Below are positions 53,996 through 63,406 of a stretch of 64,000 bases of DNA, piece by piece. Source of the DNA: Flavobacteriaceae bacterium PS02338 (GTDB taxonomy: Bacteria > Bacteroidota > Bacteroidia > Sphingobacteriales > Sphingobacteriaceae); NCBI GenBank assembly GCA_029959615.1, contig JASCOD010000005.1, positions 248,001 to 312,000 on the forward strand, read 5' to 3'. Both the position numbers and the translations under genes were made by a program. The notes under the pieces were generated by a model. The model worked only from the letters and a program-made list of their open reading frames with translations. It was not told the DNA's origin and did not search any database. Each line of letters begins with the position of its first letter. Position 1 is the first letter of the stretch.

Positions 53996-55222
53996 TTGGA
54001 ATATTTAAAGATTATTGCATTTACACATAAGCAAATTGACCTAAAAGCTTTAGGGAAGTTAGTGATCTGTGAGCATACGCTGGATGATAGGTTGAGAAAT
54101 ATCCAATCTGAACTTAACATTAAGGAGATATTCTACGTAGGTACCTGCAATCGTGTAGAGTTTATATTTACCTCGTCTGCAGAAATAGACAAATCTTTTA
54201 TTTCTCGCTTCTTGCATATACTAGATATGGGCCTGCCCGAAGAGTATATGGATAAGTTTATAGAAAATGTTTGTGCTTACGAAAAAGAAGAAGCTTTTAA
54301 TCACTTATTAAGAACCTCTTGTTCTCTAGAAAGTTTAGTGGTTGGCGAAAAAGAGATTTTAGCACAGGTTCGTAAAGCTTATGAAGCTTGCAGAGTAGCG
54401 GGCTTTACAGGCGATTACATGCGCATGATCATGAACCGAGTAGTAAAAACTGCCAAAGAGGTTTATACGCATACCAATATCTCTAGAAATCCAGTATCAG
54501 TAGTTTCTCTGGCTTACAGAAAATTACGTGAACTAAATATGTGCGCTAACTCTCGCTTGTTAATTATTGGAGCAGGCGAAACTAACAACAACATTGCGCA
54601 ATACCTTAAAAAACATAAATACTCTAACTTTTCTGTATTTAACAGAACTTTAGAAAAAGCAGAATCTTTAGCTAAAGAACTTAATGGAAAAGCCTTTCCT
54701 TTAACTGAATTAGCTAACTATAAACAAGGTTTTGATGTTATTATTACTTGTACTGGTGCAACAGAACCTATATTAACGTCAGAACTTTACACCAATTTAT
54801 TGAATGGTGAAACTGGCAGAAAGGTAATTGTAGATTTGGCGATTCCAAACGATACAGCTTTAGAAGTGAGGGAAAATTTCCCAATTCATTACATTGAAGT
54901 AGAATCTTTAAAAGAAGTAGCTCGTAAAAACATCCAAGAGCGTTACGACGAATTGGTACACGCAGAGCACATTATCGAAGAAAACATCAAAGAATTTGAT
55001 TCGGTATTACGCCAACGTCGCATTGAATTAGCCATGAGCGAGGTGCCGAAGAAAATCAAAGAGATTAAAGAAAAAGCTGTAAATACAGTTTTTGCTGATG
55101 AGATAAATGCTCTTGATGAAGAAGCTAAAGCAGTTTTAGAACAAGTAATTAGCTACATGGAGAAAAAATACATCAGCGTTCCCATGGTATTGGCTAAAGA
55201 AATTTTAGCTAAGAATAGCTAA
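53996..55222 (+). CDS. hemA: Glutamyl-tRNA reductase
   Basis: The 408-residue enzyme reduces Glu-tRNA to glutamate-1-semialdehyde, the committed step of C5 tetrapyrrole synthesis. The active-site Cys is in YVGTCNRVEF; further blocks are LESLVVGEKEILAQVRKAY, NPVSVVSLAYRK, the NADPH-binding LLIIGAGETNNNIAQYL and VFNRTLEKAESLAKEL. The start is TTG (53996-53998); the sequence from there (EYLKIIAFTHKQ) aligns with the family start and no ATG is available. First gene of the hemA-hemCD-hemB-hemL cluster. Confidence 0.96.
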   Translation: MEYLKIIAFTHKQIDLKALGKLVICEHTLDDRLRNIQSELNIKEIFYVGTCNRVEFIFTSSAEIDKSFISRFLHILDMGLPEEYMDKFIENVCAYEKEEAFNHLLRTSCSLESLVVGEKEILAQVRKAYEACRVAGFTGDYMRMIMNRVVKTAKEVYTHTNISRNPVSVVSLAYRKLRELNMCANSRLLIIGAGETNNNIAQYLKKHKYSNFSVFNRTLEKAESLAKELNGKAFPLTELANYKQGFDVIITCTGATEPILTSELYTNLLNGETGRKVIVDLAIPNDTALEVRENFPIHYIEVESLKEVARKNIQERYDELVHAEHIIEENIKEFDSVLRQRRIELAMSEVPKKIKEIKEKAVNTVFADEINALDEEAKAVLEQVISYMEKKYISVPMVLAKEILAKNS

Positions 55223-55355
55223 CAGTCCGCAAGTCGGAAAAGTCTAAAAGCCTGATGATATTATGGCTATCAAATAATCGAATTATCATAACACCACATT
55301 TTCAAATTCTCACCTCGTCAAATTTTCTTATTTTAGCGCAAAATCTTAATATACA

Positions 55356-56936
55356 GTGAAGAAAGTAATTATCGGAACCCGCGGTAGTGATTTAGCCCTT
55401 TGGCAAGCCAACTACACCAAAGACAGATTAGCCAGCATTGGCATTGAGGCAGAACTTAAAATCATTAAAACGCAGGGCGATAAAATCCTTAATCTTCGTT
55501 TAGATAAACTAGAAGGAAAGGGATTTTTCACCAAAGAATTGGAAGAGGAATTGATCAATGGCACTATTGATATTGCCGTACACTCTCACAAAGACTTGCC
55601 TACAACCAATCCACCAGGATTAATCATTGCGGCAGTTCCAGAGAGAGAAGATCCAGCAGAGTTATTATTGATCTTAAAAGATTGTGTAGAAGTAAGCCAT
55701 AAGCTTTCTTTGAAAAAAGGCGCAATGGTGGGCACTTCATCTAATCGTCGTAAGGCTCAATTGCTGGCTTTAAGACCAGATCTAAATATTGAAGATTTGC
55801 GTGGAAATGTGCCAACACGTATCCAAAAATTACGTGATGAGGATTACGATGCGATTGTTTTGGCAAGAGCGGGAGTTAATCGTTTGAACTTAGATTTGAG
55901 CGAATTCCATGTTGAGGTAATTGACCCAACTGAGATTGTACCGGCACCAGCACAAGGTGCATTAGCCATCCAAATTAGAGAAAATGATACCGAGCTTTTT
56001 AATCAGCTTCAAAAAATAAACGACGCTGCTACTGTAGAAACCATTGAGGTAGAGCGTAAGGTATTAAACCTTTTTGAAGGCGGTTGCCACATGCCTTTAG
56101 GTTGTTTCTGTAGAAAAGAAGATGGCGAATTTGAAGTTTGGACTTCTAAAGCAGCAACTGCAGAAGATTTTCCAGATCGTTTATTTTTAAGAGCTACATC
56201 TACTGAAGGTTTAGCCGAACAAATTGTAGCCAAATTTGCAACAGAGAGAAAGAAACCTGCTAAGGTTTTTATTTCTAGAGAAGTTGGCGAAAACAGTTAT
56301 TTCCGTAAGGCCCTAGAAAAACAAAATATAGAAATAGATGGACGATCATTGATCCGTACTTTTGCAATTGTTAACGTATTAGATGATTTCTTCCTTAAAA
56401 ATGCTGACTGGATTTTCTTTAGCAGCAGAAATGGGGTAGAATATTTCTTCAAGCTAAATCCGGTTTTACCTAAAAAAGTAAAGTTTGGAGTTGTAGGCCG
56501 TGGCTCGGAAGATTCGCTCCGCAAGTTTGGTCATTTGGCTGATTTTGTTGGTGAAGGCGGAGAAATTGAAGAAGTGGCAGAAGATTTCGCAAAAGCGGCA
56601 GACGGACAAACCGTAGTTTTCCCTCGTGCGCAAGATTCACTGCTAACCATGCAGAAATTCTTAACGCCAGAAACTAAAGTAATAGACTTACCAATCTACG
56701 AAACTGTAACCGAAGAAAATGTAGACGGTTCTTCTGCTGATGTATTGGTTTTCACCAGTCCTAGCAATGTTGATGCTTATTTTGTAGATAATTTATTAGA
56801 GCCAGAGCAGAAAGTAATTGCCATTGGTAATTCTACAGGTAAAAAGTTTGACGAAATGGGTGTGAAATATACATTGCCTTATTCGCCAGATGAAATCGGT
56901 TTAGCAGAAGCTGTTTTCGGTATCGAATTGAAATAA
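55356..56936 (+). CDS. hemCD: Fused porphobilinogen deaminase / uroporphyrinogen-III synthase
   Basis: The 526-residue protein combines two activities. Residues about 1-300 are HemC: IIGTRGSDLALWQANY, VHSHKDLPT, GTSSNRRKAQL, and the dipyrromethane-cofactor Cys in GGCHMPLGCF. Residues about 305-526 are HemD-like: VFISREVGENSYFRKALEKQ, WIFFSSRNGVEYFF and the C-terminal VLVFTSPSNVDAYF. The fusion makes hydroxymethylbilane and closes it to uroporphyrinogen III in one polypeptide. The start is GTG (55356). Confidence 0.95.
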   Translation: MKKVIIGTRGSDLALWQANYTKDRLASIGIEAELKIIKTQGDKILNLRLDKLEGKGFFTKELEEELINGTIDIAVHSHKDLPTTNPPGLIIAAVPEREDPAELLLILKDCVEVSHKLSLKKGAMVGTSSNRRKAQLLALRPDLNIEDLRGNVPTRIQKLRDEDYDAIVLARAGVNRLNLDLSEFHVEVIDPTEIVPAPAQGALAIQIRENDTELFNQLQKINDAATVETIEVERKVLNLFEGGCHMPLGCFCRKEDGEFEVWTSKAATAEDFPDRLFLRATSTEGLAEQIVAKFATERKKPAKVFISREVGENSYFRKALEKQNIEIDGRSLIRTFAIVNVLDDFFLKNADWIFFSSRNGVEYFFKLNPVLPKKVKFGVVGRGSEDSLRKFGHLADFVGEGGEIEEVAEDFAKAADGQTVVFPRAQDSLLTMQKFLTPETKVIDLPIYETVTEENVDGSSADVLVFTSPSNVDAYFVDNLLEPEQKVIAIGNSTGKKFDEMGVKYTLPYSPDEIGLAEAVFGIELK

Positions 56937-57213
56937 GCGATTAGCTTGCCGTCATTCCCGCGTAGGCAGGAAACGTAAAGACGAAAGGCAAGAGGAAAAG
57001 AATTGCTTCGCAAAGTTCACAATAACGATAATAGAACCGTGTATGAGGGCTTTTTAGGCATATTGTGATCCTGAGCCTATATAATGATAGGTGATTAAGA
57101 TAATTGTTAACCCAACGTAAAGACTTTACAAATGACGGAAGCATAAGATAATAATGCTTCTGTCTTTGCATTTTTGCACATCATTAAAAATTAAGCTTCT
57201 ATAGAGAGATTTT
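56937..57213. other. Intergenic stretch with dispersed-repeat fragments
   Basis: About 280 bases between hemCD and the hemB promoter. It contains a fragment of the common GTCATTCCCGCGTAGGCAGG repeat (from 56951) and further non-coding text. Short minus-strand frames here have no family support. Confidence 0.5.
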
Positions 57214-57221
57214 TAATTTTG
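57214..57221 (+). promoter_or_regulatory. hemB -7 promoter box (TAATTTTG)
   Basis: Exact TAnnTTTG match 24 bases before the hemB ATG. A second, near match lies at about 57227-57235. Confidence 0.45.
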
Positions 57222-57245
57222 ACTTTTAACTTTTGAATTAAAAAT

Positions 57246-58214
57246 ATGTTGCACAGACCACGTAGGCTAAGAAAAAATCCCATCGTAAGAGAAATGGTTG
57301 CCGAAACGAAATTATCTAAGGATATGTTTGTTTATCCATATTTCGTAGTACCTGGAAATAACGTTGTTCACCCTATTGATGCCATGCCAGGTGTAAGTCA
57401 TTTTTCTACCGATACCTTGTTGAAGGATGTAGAAAAGGGATTAAGCTTGGGCGTAAACAAAATTATGTTGTTTGGCGTGGGTGATGAGAAAAGTGCAGAT
57501 GCAAAATCGGCTTACGACACTAACTCTTTAGTTCCTGTTACGGTAAGAGAGTTAAAAAAACAATTTGGTGATGACTTGTACATCGTTACCGATGTTTGCG
57601 TGTGTTCTTATACCAATCATGGGCACTGCGGCATCATGCACAATGATTACGTTCAAAATGATGTAACTGTTGATTTAATTGCAAAAATGGCATTGAATCA
57701 TTCGGAGGCTGGTGCAGATATGTTAGCACCTTCAGACATGATGGACGGTAGAGTAGCGGCAATTCGTGAGAAATTGGATGGCAACGGATTTGAAAATGTG
57801 GCGGTAATGAGCCATGCCACAAAGTTTGCATCTGCCTACTACGGTCCTTTTAGAGAAGCAGCAGATTGCGCACCTAGCAAAGGCGATAGAAAAGCTTACC
57901 AAATGGACTTCCGCAATCCAGATGAGGCGGTGAGAGAAGCTTTGCTAGATGAGGCAGAAGGCGCAGACGTGTTAATGGTAAAACCTGGATTGGCTTACTT
58001 GGATGTAATCGCTAGGCTGAAACAAAATACCAAATTGCCAATTGCGGTTTATAACGTATCAGGAGAATACTCCATGATTAAGGCAGCAGCAGAAAAAGGC
58101 TGGATAGATGAACAAAAAGTAGTAATGGAAACAATGTATGCCTTTGCAAGAGCAGGTGCAAGCATTATCACCACTTACCACATCAGAGATATTGTAGAGA
58201 ATAAATGGATGTAA
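57246..58214 (+). CDS. hemB: Porphobilinogen synthase (delta-aminolevulinate dehydratase)
   Basis: The 322-residue enzyme condenses two 5-aminolevulinates into porphobilinogen. Both Schiff-base lysines are visible, in AVMSHATKFASAYYGPFR and LMVKPGLAYLDV. The metal site VCVCSYTNHGHCG keeps three cysteines, the zinc-dependent form. GADMLAPSDMMDGRV is the family signature. It is an individually promoted gene within the hem cluster. Confidence 0.97.
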   Translation: MLHRPRRLRKNPIVREMVAETKLSKDMFVYPYFVVPGNNVVHPIDAMPGVSHFSTDTLLKDVEKGLSLGVNKIMLFGVGDEKSADAKSAYDTNSLVPVTVRELKKQFGDDLYIVTDVCVCSYTNHGHCGIMHNDYVQNDVTVDLIAKMALNHSEAGADMLAPSDMMDGRVAAIREKLDGNGFENVAVMSHATKFASAYYGPFREAADCAPSKGDRKAYQMDFRNPDEAVREALLDEAEGADVLMVKPGLAYLDVIARLKQNTKLPIAVYNVSGEYSMIKAAAEKGWIDEQKVVMETMYAFARAGASIITTYHIRDIVENKWM

Positions 58215-58301
58215 AAGTAGTAAGTTATAAGTTTTACATAATAAGTTGAATTTGCACTCCCAAGACGTAAAACCTATAACTTACAACCTATAACTTAACA
58301 A

Positions 58302-59603
58302 ATGCAAGACATATCAAGAGCCAAATCGGCAGAACTATACGAGAAATCGAAAACTTATTTCCCTGGGGGCGTAAATTCTCCAGTAAGAGCTTTTAAATCT
58401 GTTTATGGTACACCTTTATTTATTCAAAAAGGCGATGGGCCATACATTTGGGATGCAGATGGCAACCAATTCATCGATTTTTGTGCCAGTTGGGGGCCTT
58501 TAATTTTAGGTCACAATAATGCTAAAATTAGAGAGAAAGTAACCGAGGTAATGCAAAATGGAATGAGCTTCGGTGCACCAACAGCTTTAGAAAATGAATT
58601 GGCAGAACTGATCATCAAAAACAATCGTTTTGTAGAGAAAATTCGCTTTACCAGTTCAGGAACAGAAGCCGTAATGTCGGCTATTCGTTTGGCACGAGGT
58701 TATACAGGTAAAAATAAAATCATCAAGTTCGAAGGTTGTTACCACGGCCATAGCGATTCGCTTTTAGTAAAAGCAGGTTCGGGTTTGGTTACTTTTGGAG
58801 AAACTTCATCTGCAGGAGTACCTAAAGCATTTGCCGATGAAACTATTGTAATTGCTTTGAATGATAAGCAAGCGATTACTGAAGCCTTTGCTCAGTTTAA
58901 GGGCGATGTAGCTGCGGTAATTATTGAAGGTATTCCAGCAAATAATGGCTTGCTAATCCAAGATAAAGATTATGTTGAGTTCTTAAGTGAAACTTGTACC
59001 GCTAATGGTGCTTTGTTGATTTTTGATGAAGTAATTACAGGTTTTAGGGTAGGTTTTGAAGGTGCAGCTGCTTATTATGGCATCAAGCCTGATATTGTAA
59101 CCTACGGAAAAATTATTGGTGGTGGCTTACCTGTTGGAATGTACGGTGCTTCTAACGAGATTATGGCACATATTTCTCCAGATGGAGGTGTTTACCAAGC
59201 AGGAACACTTTCGGGTAACCCGGTAGCTATGGCAGCTGGAATAGCGGCTTTAACCATTTTGAGTAGCGAAGGTTTTTACGAAGCGTTAAATGCGAAAACA
59301 GAAGCTTTTGTAAATGATCTGAAATCATATATCGCTGAGAAAGGATATGAATTGAAGATATTTACCGTGGGTTCTATATTTTGGTTTGCATTTACCACTA
59401 AAGACATTAAAACGGCCGAAGATATTGATCCAACAAGTATGGAGAAATTCAAAATCATGCATCGCGAATTATTGAACCGAGGCATTTACTTTGGTCCTTC
59501 AGGATATGAAGTTGGTTTCGTAAGTGCATCACATACCAAAGTAGAACTGGAGAAAGCTAAAAGTGCAATCTTCGAGGCCTTGGATATCGTGTTTGCAAAC
59601 TAG
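58302..59603 (+). CDS. hemL: Glutamate-1-semialdehyde 2,1-aminomutase
   Basis: The 433-residue PLP enzyme makes 5-aminolevulinate from the HemA product. Blocks seen are PGGVNSPVRAFKSV, TSSGTEAVMSAIRLARGYTG, FEGCYHGHSDSLLVKAGSG, LLIFDEVITGFRVG and the PLP lysine in TYGKIIGGGLPVGMYG. Length is normal. It is the last gene of the plus-strand hem cluster and is followed by a terminator. Confidence 0.97.
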   Translation: MQDISRAKSAELYEKSKTYFPGGVNSPVRAFKSVYGTPLFIQKGDGPYIWDADGNQFIDFCASWGPLILGHNNAKIREKVTEVMQNGMSFGAPTALENELAELIIKNNRFVEKIRFTSSGTEAVMSAIRLARGYTGKNKIIKFEGCYHGHSDSLLVKAGSGLVTFGETSSAGVPKAFADETIVIALNDKQAITEAFAQFKGDVAAVIIEGIPANNGLLIQDKDYVEFLSETCTANGALLIFDEVITGFRVGFEGAAAYYGIKPDIVTYGKIIGGGLPVGMYGASNEIMAHISPDGGVYQAGTLSGNPVAMAAGIAALTILSSEGFYEALNAKTEAFVNDLKSYIAEKGYELKIFTVGSIFWFAFTTKDIKTAEDIDPTSMEKFKIMHRELLNRGIYFGPSGYEVGFVSASHTKVELEKAKSAIFEALDIVFAN

Positions 59604-59627
59604 TTTCAAGAAAAGAAGCCAAAGAAT

Positions 59628-59663
59628 AAGGAGCAAGGATAGATTAGCCTTGTTCCTTTTTTT
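59628..59663 (+). terminator. Intrinsic terminator of the hem cluster
   Basis: Stem AAGGAGCAAGG (59628-59638) with CCTTGTTCCTT (59648-59658), one mismatch, followed by a T7 run at 59657-59663. Confidence 0.88.
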
Positions 59664-59782
59664 GTAAACAGTAAGACGTGTAATTAAGTAATACCACCTC
59701 AGTTTACCAAATAAGAGAAGCCCCCAAATCCATGGAGGCCTTCCCTAAACAAAACAAACTATTAATAATTGAGATACACTAA

Positions 59783-60847
59783 CTATCCTTTTTTAATTAA
59801 TTTATATTCAACAACTGGCTTGCCTCTAGTGCCTCCATCTGCTGAAATATAGCTTACAAATTTTAATTTATAAACATTGCCAGAAGCATCTTTTACTACG
59901 TAGAATAAATCTGTTTTCACTCCTCCACCTGCACCGGTTTGATCTGGGGAAGTTCTCCATTTAGAACCAATCACGTCTCTATCACTCAAAAATGTTAAGG
60001 AAGCAATATCGCTTTCAGCAAAAGCAGCATACGCTTTTGTTGTAGTAGAAACCTGTGCTGCGGTTATTCCTCCCAAACTGTTAATAAAAACTAAATCTGA
60101 AAATCCATAAGGAAATGTTCCTGTAAAATACATGCTATATCCCCAAACGATATCCCAATCAGCTTTAGCTGGCTCTACTGTAGTTGCTGCCCCTCTAACT
60201 AAAGATGTAAATTGGAAATTAGCTTTTGTGTCTTTAGTTATATCTATAGTCTTAAAAGTAGTTTCAGTTACCTTTGCATATTGTAGTGTATAACCAGTTG
60301 TTCCTTTTCTAATTACTCTAATTTTGTATAATTCATCATTTGCTAACACGGTAGCAGATCCACCTTTTCTATTGATGATATAAACTTTATTTTCAGAATC
60401 AGTAGCAGAAACAGTAGCAATGGCAGTTTTATTAAGAATGTTTTTTTCCCTTCCATCATCAACGATAGTAAAGTTCCCTTGCCCTTGGCCCACTTTTAAA
60501 GAATTAGGATCAAAATCAGCAACTGTCACGGCATTTAAATCTATTTTATTTACTAGTAAAGCAGAAGCACCATTTGTAGAATTTAAGATTACTTTAAAGT
60601 CAGTCCCAGAGTAGAAACCCAGATCCCAGCTATCTCTCGCTACAGAATTTTGTTTATCTGCACTAAAATCTACATAAACACTATTTCCCGCTGCGCTTCC
60701 TAGCTCAGTTGAAATTAAACCATTTAAAGTTAAAGTGCTACCGTCAGAAATTGGAACTACAATTTCTGGTTCCTTTTCGTCCTTTTTGCAGGCTGTAAAT
60801 GTCAATGCGAATAAGGCTACCGCCATCATTGAGTTTAATTTATTCAT
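59783..60847 (-). CDS. HmuY-family lipoprotein (probable haem-binding)
   Basis: The 354-residue protein has a lipoprotein signal (LFALTFTACKKDE, lipidated Cys20). The mature part shows the HmuY-like pattern of small beta strands, including SVYVDFSADKQNSVARDSWD, WDLGFYSG, WDIVWGY and YVVKDASGNVYKLKFVSY. In Porphyromonas HmuY captures haem and passes it to the HmuR receptor. It is 40 bases behind the receptor gene here, in the same direction. The lipid anchor would place it on the outer-membrane surface. Confidence 0.85.
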   Translation of the reverse strand: MNKLNSMMAVALFALTFTACKKDEKEPEIVVPISDGSTLTLNGLISTELGSAAGNSVYVDFSADKQNSVARDSWDLGFYSGTDFKVILNSTNGASALLVNKIDLNAVTVADFDPNSLKVGQGQGNFTIVDDGREKNILNKTAIATVSATDSENKVYIINRKGGSATVLANDELYKIRVIRKGTTGYTLQYAKVTETTFKTIDITKDTKANFQFTSLVRGAATTVEPAKADWDIVWGYSMYFTGTFPYGFSDLVFINSLGGITAAQVSTTTKAYAAFAESDIASLTFLSDRDVIGSKWRTSPDQTGAGGGVKTDLFYVVKDASGNVYKLKFVSYISADGGTRGKPVVEYKLIKKG

Positions 60848-60887
60848 CTTCTTTCTTCTTAAATTTATTTTTTAGTTAATAATGTGC

Positions 60888-63185
60888 TTATAATTTATTC
60901 CAGTTGAAAACTAAGCCTAACACATAGGAACGTCCATAACTATATGGCACCGTTCCTCCACCAGTACTATGTGCACCACCAGTAGCGGCAGAAGTATTGC
61001 TCAACTGAGTGACATCTAGCAGATTCTTAACCCCTGCATTGATCGTTAAATATTTCGTAACTGTTTTATTAAAGAATAAATCTGCCCAAGTGAAGCCTCC
61101 AATATGGATCAGCTTAGCAGCGGTAGGATTTGATGCGTCATTTACCTGATAACTTGGACGAGAGCCAGTATACTTGAAGAATAAACTAACAGTTCCACCA
61201 ACTTTAGGCAGGTTGTAAATTGTATTGGCAAAGAACTCTGGTGTCCAAGAAAACTTAGCAACTTCCGTTTGTAAATCTAGATTCGACTCTTTGTTATATC
61301 TTCCTATGTAGGAGAAACCAAAGTTTACCTGTAGATTTTTATAATTTAGGTTATTATCTAATGAGATACCTGTAGTTTTAAATTTGCTGATATTGATTAA
61401 GGTGGTAATGCTTCGGTCTAACTCATATTCTCCATACTCAATCCGGTCGAAAAAGCTATTGTAAAATCCAGCGAGGGCACTTGTTAAACGAAAACGATCT
61501 GTGCGAATAGCAGTCCATGTAAGTGAGCCGTCGAAGCTGTTCGATTTTTCTGCCTTTAAATTGGAATTCCCCATGATAGAATGGCTCGCATCAAAAAAAT
61601 CAAAATAAAGTTCTCTTAGTGCTGGTGCTCTAAAACCTCTTCCATAACCCAATCTCAAAGCTAAATTATTGCTTAGGTTAAGCATAGCATTTAAAGACGG
61701 AACTGCCGTTGGTGCTTCATAAACCGAATTATTGATAAATCTTACTCCAGGACGAATTTTTAAATCGCTAAAAGGCTTAATTTCTGCAGAAGCGAAAAAA
61801 GCATAATCATTAATAACTGGCGACCCCTTGATCCGCTGACCAGATGCTTCTTCCCTATTAATTTCTATACCTGGTTGAAAAGCTAAATAGCTTGAAACTC
61901 GATACTGTAACGTAGTTCTGAATAAGGCTGCATTAAATTTCGCCTTGTCTTGTTCACCAGCACCATCCGTCAAGCTTTCTGCACCGGTTGCAAATTCATA
62001 TTTTACTGTTTTGGTCTTTCTTTGCAGAGAGGTATAACCTCCAGCAAAGGTCAAACTCAACTTATCGTTCAACATCCAATCTGCATGCAATTGGTTATTG
62101 AGTCGGTCTGTGGTATACGTTTGGGTTACTACAGTATAATTTGGATTAATGCCACCTCTAGATACAATATCTTCGTTTAAGATATCGACTCTATACCATA
62201 TATTCAACTTCGAATTGCCATACCCCAGCTTTACATTTCCTAAATATTGATCTTTGGGCTTCCAGAAGTTTATTAATTTTACCTCATCACTAGTAGCAGT
62301 TTTGGCCGGTACATTCCATCCACCAAAAGTATTATTAGAAAAACCAGCTGAAGCACTCCATCCTTGGTTTTGCCAATTAACGCCAATATTTTTATTATGA
62401 CTGCCCTTTCCATTTAGCGTTTCATATTCACTACCTACTGTTTCTTCCTGTAAACGAGCAGTTACCCCAAATTTATATCCAGTTTTTCCCTTGGTAATGA
62501 TATTGATTACACCTGCAAGCGCATCGGTGCCATACACTACAGACATGGGCCCCTCTACAAGTTCAATTCGCTCTACAGTATTGATATCTATTTGATTAAG
62601 GCTTTCTTTAATATCCAATCTATCCACCAAGGGAATTCCATCCAATAATATTTTCACATTCCATCCAGACATGCCCATCATCTCTACGTTTGAAACACCT
62701 AATGTCAAATCATTTCCAAACCTGAATCCAAATTCAGTATTCAATACTTGCTGTATATTAGTGGCTGCACGGAGTTTAATTTTTTCAGCATTAATTGATC
62801 TCACTTTATAGACAGCATCTTTAAGTGATTGCGGACCATATTGTCCTGTAACCACCACTTCATTCAACTCGTAAGACTTCTCTTTAATGGTGATAGGCTC
62901 TAATTCTTTATCAGCATTTGTATTGATAGCTACTTCTTGTTCTTGAATTGAAACTCCAGATTTAATAATGAGAATAGAACTTCCCAAGGGAGCCGAAATT
63001 CTAAAAACACCCTCTTTATCGGTGTAGGCTACACTTCTAGTATTTTTTATAGTCAATGTCAAACCCCATGCAGGCTGACCGTCGGCAGTAAGAATTTTAC
63101 CGCGAAGATTAACGGTACCTCTTTGAGCCGTCGCTATATTTACACTCAAAAAAAATATTAGAATTGATAGTAGTTGTTTCTTCAC
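60888..63185 (-). CDS. TonB-dependent outer-membrane receptor (HmuR-like)
   Basis: The 765-residue protein starts at GTG (63183-63185) with a signal peptide ending near IATAQ. A carboxypeptidase-regulatory-like domain (about 25-100) is followed by the plug (LNEVVVTGQYGPQSLKDAVY, VYGTDALAGVINIITKG) and a barrel ending in an aromatic-rich strand (YVLGLVFNWNKL). Gene order receptor-HmuY matches haem uptake loci. The ligand could be haem or another iron complex; the HmuY partner favours haem. Confidence 0.9.
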   Translation of the reverse strand: MKKQLLSILIFFLSVNIATAQRGTVNLRGKILTADGQPAWGLTLTIKNTRSVAYTDKEGVFRISAPLGSSILIIKSGVSIQEQEVAINTNADKELEPITIKEKSYELNEVVVTGQYGPQSLKDAVYKVRSINAEKIKLRAATNIQQVLNTEFGFRFGNDLTLGVSNVEMMGMSGWNVKILLDGIPLVDRLDIKESLNQIDINTVERIELVEGPMSVVYGTDALAGVINIITKGKTGYKFGVTARLQEETVGSEYETLNGKGSHNKNIGVNWQNQGWSASAGFSNNTFGGWNVPAKTATSDEVKLINFWKPKDQYLGNVKLGYGNSKLNIWYRVDILNEDIVSRGGINPNYTVVTQTYTTDRLNNQLHADWMLNDKLSLTFAGGYTSLQRKTKTVKYEFATGAESLTDGAGEQDKAKFNAALFRTTLQYRVSSYLAFQPGIEINREEASGQRIKGSPVINDYAFFASAEIKPFSDLKIRPGVRFINNSVYEAPTAVPSLNAMLNLSNNLALRLGYGRGFRAPALRELYFDFFDASHSIMGNSNLKAEKSNSFDGSLTWTAIRTDRFRLTSALAGFYNSFFDRIEYGEYELDRSITTLINISKFKTTGISLDNNLNYKNLQVNFGFSYIGRYNKESNLDLQTEVAKFSWTPEFFANTIYNLPKVGGTVSLFFKYTGSRPSYQVNDASNPTAAKLIHIGGFTWADLFFNKTVTKYLTINAGVKNLLDVTQLSNTSAATGGAHSTGGGTVPYSYGRSYVLGLVFNWNKL

Positions 63186-63227
63186 CTTATTTAGAATGAT
63201 TTCAAATAATATGCAATATTAATTATT

Positions 63228-63242
63228 TATTTAGACTAATTA
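63228..63242 (-). promoter_or_regulatory. Palindrome upstream of the receptor-HmuY operon
   Basis: TATTTAG-A-CTAATTA is a 15-base dyad (6 of 7 pairs) about 45 bases upstream of the receptor start. It is a candidate operator, possibly for an iron- or haem-responsive regulator; no consensus is claimed. Confidence 0.4.
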
Positions 63243-63342
63243 CAAATAATTGAAAGATATTTTTCTAATCCTATTTTAATTCACTGAAAAACATCTATTT
63301 TCAATTCAATTTTTAGTCGAGCATTTTTATTATTAACACAAC

Positions 63343-63372
63343 TTGACACATCGTTTAAATAATGTATTTTTG
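63343..63372 (+). promoter_or_regulatory. Promoter of the 3'-terminal lipoprotein gene
   Basis: TTG (63343-63345), 19 bases, then TATTTTTG (63365-63372), an exact -7 consensus with ideal spacing. It is 34 bases before the ATG at 63407 and is among the best promoter matches in the window. Confidence 0.7.
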
Positions 63373-63406
63373 GGATATTGCAAAAAACTAACTGTAAAGC
63401 ATCAAC

